Of a DNA stretch of 64,000 nucleotides, positions 60,219 to 64,000 are shown one piece after another; position 1 is the first letter of the stretch, and each line of letters opens with the position of its first letter. The translations under genes and the position numbers were made by a program. The notes under the pieces were generated by a model. That model was not told where the DNA came from, made no database searches, and worked only from the letters and a program-made list of their open reading frames with translations. The stretch spans positions 2,418,001 to 2,482,000 of the forward strand of contig OY969786.1 in the NCBI GenBank assembly GCA_963703075.1, read 5' to 3'. Origin of the DNA: Korobacter sp963703075 (GTDB lineage Bacteria > Acidobacteriota > Terriglobia > Terriglobales > Acidobacteriaceae).

Positions 60219-60349
60219 GCGATTTGACTCTCGGCCATAATTTCAAAGAACAAGTTTTATCTTTGGGAATGCCCCACATGCGCACGATAGGAGAATCGTG
60301 TCACGAAGTATGTGATGAGGGACACGGTTGGAGGTGGGATGGATCACGT

Positions 60350-61249
60350 CTAGCGGTGCTTGAGGGCTTCCAGTTCATCCAGGGTTCTTGGCCAGTCGGA
60401 GCCTAGCAGGCGGGAAAGGCTGCGGTCGGCGAGGACTTTGCCGGCGGTCTGGCATTTGGCGCAGTAGTTGGTTTCGTTGTCGGCGTAGCGGATGCGCAGA
60501 ATTTTTTCTCCGCAGCGCGGACACGGTTCGCGGTAACGGCCGTGGACGGCCATCTCTTTGCGGAAGGCTGTGACCTTCTCGGGAAACTTCGCTTGGGCTT
60601 CCGTATCCAAACGATCCATCCACACTTGCAGGGTCTCGCGGGTGGCGTTGTAGAGACGCTGCCACTCGTCCGGCTTGAGTTTGTGGGTTTGGGCGATGGG
60701 CGAAAGTTGCGAGGCCCAAAGGATCTCGTCGGAATAAGCATTGCCGATGCCGCTGAGAAAACGGGGATCGGTGAGAGCGCGCTTGAGGGTGCGGTTCTCG
60801 ACGGTCAGGGTTTGGCGAAATGTGTCCAGATCGACGGCAAAAACGTCGATGCCACCGGGATCGACGGAGCGCAGGTTTTCTTCTCCGCGAAAAACGTGCA
60901 GCGAGGCACGACGCTTGGCGCCGGCTTCAGTGAGGACAAGAGAGCCTTCGGGAAAATCGAAGGCGGCGAGGTTATTGCGGCCAGCCAGCTTGGCGCCTAC
61001 GGGCTTCCAGTGCAGGCGGCCGGCGATCATGAGGTGCAGCACCAGCCAGAGATCGCCTTCGAAGCCGAGAACGATGCGCTTGCCGATGCGCCGCAGCGAG
61101 AGGACGGTCTTCCCTTCCAGTTCCTGAATTGCAGGCTCGGCGGTGCGCAAGAGAAACGGGCTGGCGATGCGGATACGTTCGAGGGGCTGGCCGACAACGC
61201 GCGGCGTGAGGGCAGTGAGGTATGCGGTGATGTCGGGTAGTTCGGGCAC
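60350..61249 (-). CDS. mutM: Formamidopyrimidine-DNA glycosylase / endonuclease VIII family
   Basis: 299 residues from the GTG at 61249 (then PELPDITAYL). Base-excision enzyme for oxidised bases; the mature N-terminal Pro and following Glu are catalytic. The H2TH region is LTDPRFLSGIGNAYSDEILW, and the C-terminal zinc finger is CPRCGEKI...YCAKCQ. The Fpg/Nei split is not fully certain from this. The upstream frame to 61303 would displace the catalytic Pro and is rejected. No ribosome site; the promoter sits directly before the start. Confidence 0.93.
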   Translation of the reverse strand: MPELPDITAYLTALTPRVVGQPLERIRIASPFLLRTAEPAIQELEGKTVLSLRRIGKRIVLGFEGDLWLVLHLMIAGRLHWKPVGAKLAGRNNLAAFDFPEGSLVLTEAGAKRRASLHVFRGEENLRSVDPGGIDVFAVDLDTFRQTLTVENRTLKRALTDPRFLSGIGNAYSDEILWASQLSPIAQTHKLKPDEWQRLYNATRETLQVWMDRLDTEAQAKFPEKVTAFRKEMAVHGRYREPCPRCGEKILRIRYADNETNYCAKCQTAGKVLADRSLSRLLGSDWPRTLDELEALKHR

Positions 61250-61255
61250 GGGGAT

Positions 61256-61284
61256 ATGGTAGCGGTCGCTTTTGCCGGGCGCAA
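61256..61284 (-). promoter_or_regulatory. Promoter of the DNA glycosylase gene
   Basis: On the minus strand TTGCGC (61284-61279), a 17-base spacer, TACCAT (61261-61256), then six bases to the GTG at 61249. This predicts a leaderless transcript. Confidence 0.6.
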
Positions 61285-61293
61285 AACAACAGC

Positions 61294-61331
61294 AGGTCCT
61301 CACGTCGGGCTATCGCCCTCCTCAGGATGAC
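61294..61331. repeat. Shorter copy of the GGTCCT...AGGATGAC repeat
   Basis: AGGTCCTCACGTCGGGC to CTCAGGATGAC, related to 30561-30612. It lies upstream of the DNA glycosylase promoter. Confidence 0.5.
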
Positions 61332-61442
61332 AAGAGCGAGGGTTGGCCTCCGCTGCGGCGCCGTGGGCTAGCCGCGGGAGGTAGCTCCGCGACCAACCGC
61401 ATTTCTCGGCACGTTCTGCGGGCGCCACACAACTAAACCGAG

Positions 61443-62609
61443 TTAGGGCTTGATGCGGTGGCCGTCGATCTTGATACGGAAGAGGATGTAGGGTTTTTGG
61501 CGAAGGTCTTTGCCGTCGTGGTAGTTGGGTTGGCGCTCGAGTTGGTTGGCGGTGAAGTAGAGGTAGCCGTCGGTGAGCGAAAGAGTGTCAGGCCAGAGGA
61601 TGCGGGGGTCGTGGGCGAGGGTCTCGAAGGTTCCGTCGGCGGGATTGTAGCGGCGAATGCTGTCGTTTTCGTAGTCGCCGAAATAGACCCGACCTTCCTG
61701 GTCGGTTTCCATACCGTCGGACGCACCCTTTTCGGCGAGGTCACGGATTTCGCCCTGGGCCTGATCTTCGGTGACATCGAGTTCGGACAGAGCGTCGACG
61801 CTGACAGAGAACAAGTGCCGGCTGGCGAGCGGGCAATAGTAAAGAAGCTGGCCATCGGGGCTGATGGCGATGCCGTCGACACCGAAGGCCTGTTTCTGGG
61901 GGTTCTGTCCCAGCTTATGCAGGAGCATTGGCTGGCCTTCGACGAAACCTTGAAACAGCGGATCCGCTTTGACGGATGGATGCTCGTTCAGACGGCGCCA
62001 GGCTTTGCCGGAATAAAGATCAACCACGATGATGGCGTTGGAACCGTTGGTCGAGGAGTCGGTGATGTAGGCCATGCCTGCATTGCCGCGGTGCAGGTCG
62101 AAGCGGACGTCGTTGAAGTAGCTGGTGGGCAGAGCCACATCGGGTCGGAAGACGATCTTCTTGAAAACCTGGTTGGTGCTCAGATCCACCCCGATAAGCT
62201 TGGCGCCGCCGGGCTGCACGGGCTGAAACATCGGGCTACCGGTATCGAGGATCCAGAGACGGCCCTGGGGATCGACAACCACGCTTTGGACGGAGATCAG
62301 CGCGTCCTGCAGTTTCTTCCCTTCGGGTTTGTTGATGTCGGCGTTGGGATACGGAACGGTCTTTCCGTTGACGATTTCCGCCACGGAGTAATCGACCTTG
62401 TCGCCCCAGCGGGGGAAGTTCACGAAGATGCGGCCGGTGTGCGAGACGGTGACGCCGGTCGGCATGGGTCCGTAGAACTCGTGGACGATCTCGAGTTTGC
62501 CGGTCGGATGGTCGGTGGCGACGCTGGCGTGGTGGACGGCGGCAGGTTCGGCGGTTTGAGCAAGAACGTACGTGGAGGCCAGAAGGAGCAGGACGTGCGC
62601 AATCCTCAT
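61443..62609 (-). CDS. Secreted major-royal-jelly/yellow-like beta-propeller protein
   Basis: 388 residues from the ATG at 62609. Signal peptide RIAHVLLLLASTYVLAQ. MRJP/yellow fold blocks: HTGRIFVNFPRWGDKVDYSVAE, DPQGRLWILDTG, MAYITDSSTNGSNAIIVVDL, GIAISPDGQLLYYCPLASR and DTLSLTDGYLYFTANQL. Bacterial homologues bind or process small molecules; the function is unknown. The frame upstream of 62609 lacks support. Confidence 0.88.
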   Translation of the reverse strand: MRIAHVLLLLASTYVLAQTAEPAAVHHASVATDHPTGKLEIVHEFYGPMPTGVTVSHTGRIFVNFPRWGDKVDYSVAEIVNGKTVPYPNADINKPEGKKLQDALISVQSVVVDPQGRLWILDTGSPMFQPVQPGGAKLIGVDLSTNQVFKKIVFRPDVALPTSYFNDVRFDLHRGNAGMAYITDSSTNGSNAIIVVDLYSGKAWRRLNEHPSVKADPLFQGFVEGQPMLLHKLGQNPQKQAFGVDGIAISPDGQLLYYCPLASRHLFSVSVDALSELDVTEDQAQGEIRDLAEKGASDGMETDQEGRVYFGDYENDSIRRYNPADGTFETLAHDPRILWPDTLSLTDGYLYFTANQLERQPNYHDGKDLRQKPYILFRIKIDGHRIKP

Positions 62610-62793
62610 CAATGGATGGATGCGGGTGCAAGGCACCGTGTGGGCGGGCGTCGGCAGGGCGGATCGACCTCCGGAATGGTTTGGTTGGCAGGGCATGAAG
62701 CCAGCAGCAGAATAGGGCCCAGGCTATTGAAAATCAAGTGTTTATCTCCTGCAAAATCTTCGCATCCCGGGCGATGGTGAGCACATCTAACAC

Positions 62794-62823
62794 CTTGACA
62801 GTAACTCACTCAAGTCTGATAAT
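62794..62823 (+). promoter_or_regulatory. dnaK promoter with HspR-type (HAIR) inverted repeat
   Basis: TTGACA (62795-62800), a 17-base spacer and GATAAT (62818-62823). Overlapping the -35 is CTTGACA-N7-ACTCAAG (62794-62814), close to the HAIR consensus CTTGAGT-N7-ACTCAAG bound by the HspR repressor. It suggests heat-shock control by HspR, with DnaK as co-repressor in known systems. A short AGGCC/GGCCT hairpin lies in the leader (62836-62854). Confidence 0.65.
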
Positions 62824-62909
62824 GGCTTCACTGTCAGGCCAGAGTTGATGGCCTAAGAAGCGCAATTACAACAAGTTGGCAATTTTAGTATTCTGGGAGG
62901 AAGGCTACG

Positions 62910-64000
62910 ATGGCAAAGATTATTGGCATTGACCTGGGCACGACGAACTCCGTCGTGGCCGTGATGGAAGGTGGGGAGCCGAAGGTCATCCCCAACGAAG
63001 AAGGAGGGCGGACGACGCCTTCGGTGGTGGGTTTCACCAAGACCGGGGAGCGGTTGGTAGGGCAGGTTGCGAAACGGCAGGCGATCACCAACCCGGAAAA
63101 CACGGTTTATTCAATTAAGCGCTTCATGGGCCGCCGGTTCAATGAAGTGAGCGAAGAAATGAAGATGGTGCCGTACAAAGTCGTGCAGGCCGGCGACCAC
63201 GTAGCGGTGCTGGCGCAGGACAAGGAGTACAGCCCGTCCGAGATTTCGGCGATGATTCTGCAGAAGCTGAAGAAGGCGGCAGAGGATTATCTCGGTGAGT
63301 CGGTGACCGAAGCGGTGATCACGGTTCCCGCGTACTTCAACGACGCGCAGCGGCAAGCTACGAAAGATGCCGGCAAAATTGCCGGTCTCGATGTAAAGCG
63401 CATCATCAACGAGCCGACCGCGGCCGCCTTGGCCTATGGGCTCGACAAGAAGAAGGATGAAACCATCGCCGTGTACGACTTCGGCGGCGGCACTTTCGAC
63501 ATTTCGATCCTCGAAGTGGGTGAAGGCGTGATCGAAGTGAAGTCGACCAATGGCGATACGCATTTGGGCGGCGACAACATCGACCAGCGCATCGTGGAGT
63601 GGCTGATCGATGAGTTCCGCAAGGACGAAGGCATGGACCTTCGCGCCAAGGGCAATGAAATGGCGTTGCAGCGTTTGCGCGATGCAGCCGAGCGCGCCAA
63701 GATCGAGCTCTCGACGACGATGGAGAGCGAGATCAACCTGCCGTTTATCACTGCCGATGCAAGCGGTCCGAAGCACCTGGTGAAGCGGCTGACTCGTTCG
63801 AAGCTGGAAGAGATGGTCCGCGACCTGATCGACCGTTCGATTGAGCCCTGCCGCATGGCGTTGAAAGACGCCGGCATCGACGCCAGCAAGATCGACGAAG
63901 TGGTGCTGGTCGGCGGCCAGACGCGCATGCCGAAGATCCAGCAAGTGGTGAAGGAATTCTTCGGACGCGAGCCGCACAAGGGCGTGAACCCGGATGAAGT
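62910..64000 (+). CDS. dnaK: Chaperone DnaK (Hsp70), N-terminal part, cut by window edge
   Basis: 363 residues visible. ATPase domain: IIGIDLGTTNSVVAVMEGG, the ITVPAYFNDAQRQATKDAG block, INEPTAAALAYG and AVYDFGGGTFDISIL, reaching VVLVGGQTRMPKIQ. The substrate-binding domain lies beyond 64000. A GGGAGGAAGG ribosome site precedes the ATG at 62910. ATP-driven folding of stressed proteins; expression is probably under the HAIR promoter. The gap 62610-62909 otherwise holds a loose copy of the 29-nt motif near 62722-62765. Confidence 0.97.
   Translation, partial: MAKIIGIDLGTTNSVVAVMEGGEPKVIPNEEGGRTTPSVVGFTKTGERLVGQVAKRQAITNPENTVYSIKRFMGRRFNEVSEEMKMVPYKVVQAGDHVAVLAQDKEYSPSEISAMILQKLKKAAEDYLGESVTEAVITVPAYFNDAQRQATKDAGKIAGLDVKRIINEPTAAALAYGLDKKKDETIAVYDFGGGTFDISILEVGEGVIEVKSTNGDTHLGGDNIDQRIVEWLIDEFRKDEGMDLRAKGNEMALQRLRDAAERAKIELSTTMESEINLPFITADASGPKHLVKRLTRSKLEEMVRDLIDRSIEPCRMALKDAGIDASKIDEVVLVGGQTRMPKIQQVVKEFFGREPHKGVNPDE

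Noticed and set aside
62760..62909. CIRCE element for dnaK
   Set aside because: No TTAGCACTC/GAGTGCTAA pair is present; the visible repeat fits HAIR instead.

Overview
The window is dense, high-GC bacterial chromosome. Its gene content points to an acidobacterium of the Terriglobia/Koribacter type. This is inferred from several signs: Acidobacteriota-style FecR/Gly-rich, winged-helix-membrane and Cys-cluster hypothetical proteins; a fused LptF-LptG permease; a GH57 amylase-like enzyme; and many intergenic hairpin repeats. There is no rRNA, tRNA, CRISPR or complete mobile element. A GH108 endolysin-like gene is the only phage-flavoured item.

Layout. 1-7.3 kb (minus): a chemotaxis operon cheA-cheW-mcp-cheY-cheB-cheR with overlapping genes; cheR is frameshifted and runs off the left edge. 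7.5-10.6 kb: cold-shock gene, secreted phosphoesterase, GH108 lysozyme and a Cys-cluster hypothetical. 10.6-12.4 kb: repeat-rich DNA around lemA. 12.4-15.2 kb (minus): nucleotidyltransferase, TPM protein, then an arsR-SRPBCC-DoxX operon with a readable promoter/operator. 15.4-17.7 kb: GH57 enzyme. 17.8-25.3 kb (plus): an envelope-lipid block (LptFG fusion, GT-C glycosyltransferase, ABC exporter, methyltransferase, flavin reductase). 25.3-33.2 kb: nagA, a candidate small RNA, a membrane winged-helix regulator, glutaredoxin, pdxH-like, msrB, dienelactone hydrolase, HDAC-like, DUF378, DUF2062 and mtgA. 33.2-34.0 kb: a 177-bp tandem array. 34.0-40.2 kb (minus): pyruvate dehydrogenase aceE-aceF-lpdA. 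40.3-45.7 kb: DinB, hibernation factor, small hypotheticals, phospholipase C-like, YheT hydrolase and FmdB. 45.8-47.9 kb: cytochrome c and msrPQ. 48.1-53.1 kb: FecR-like protein, a degenerate frameshifted M1 peptidase, rlmB, a LytTR regulator and YfcE. 53.1-59.9 kb: serine hydrolase, purS, glmS, panE-like, ferredoxin reductase-like and an amine-oxidase-fold flavoprotein. 59.9-64 kb: repeats, mutM, a royal-jelly/yellow-like protein and the start of dnaK behind an apparent HspR (HAIR) site.

Functional themes. Signalling (a full Che set). Envelope biogenesis (LptFG, the MsbA-like exporter, MtgA; GlmS and NagA on the amino-sugar side). Protein-oxidation repair (MsrB, MsrPQ, glutaredoxin). Stress (Csp, Hpf, DnaK).

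The most unusual signals are mostly non-coding. One is a family of hairpins with different stems but the same C(TRAA)G loop, seen at three loci. Another is an intergenic repeat that also occurs in frame inside both lipoyl-domain linkers of aceF. Others are a three-hairpin RNA with terminator opposite the winged-helix regulator, and several genes with a -10 box 5-7 bases before the start codon (candidate leaderless genes). Three genes (cheR, the GT-C transferase, the M1-like peptidase) each carry an apparent one-base insertion, which could be sequence error or real decay.
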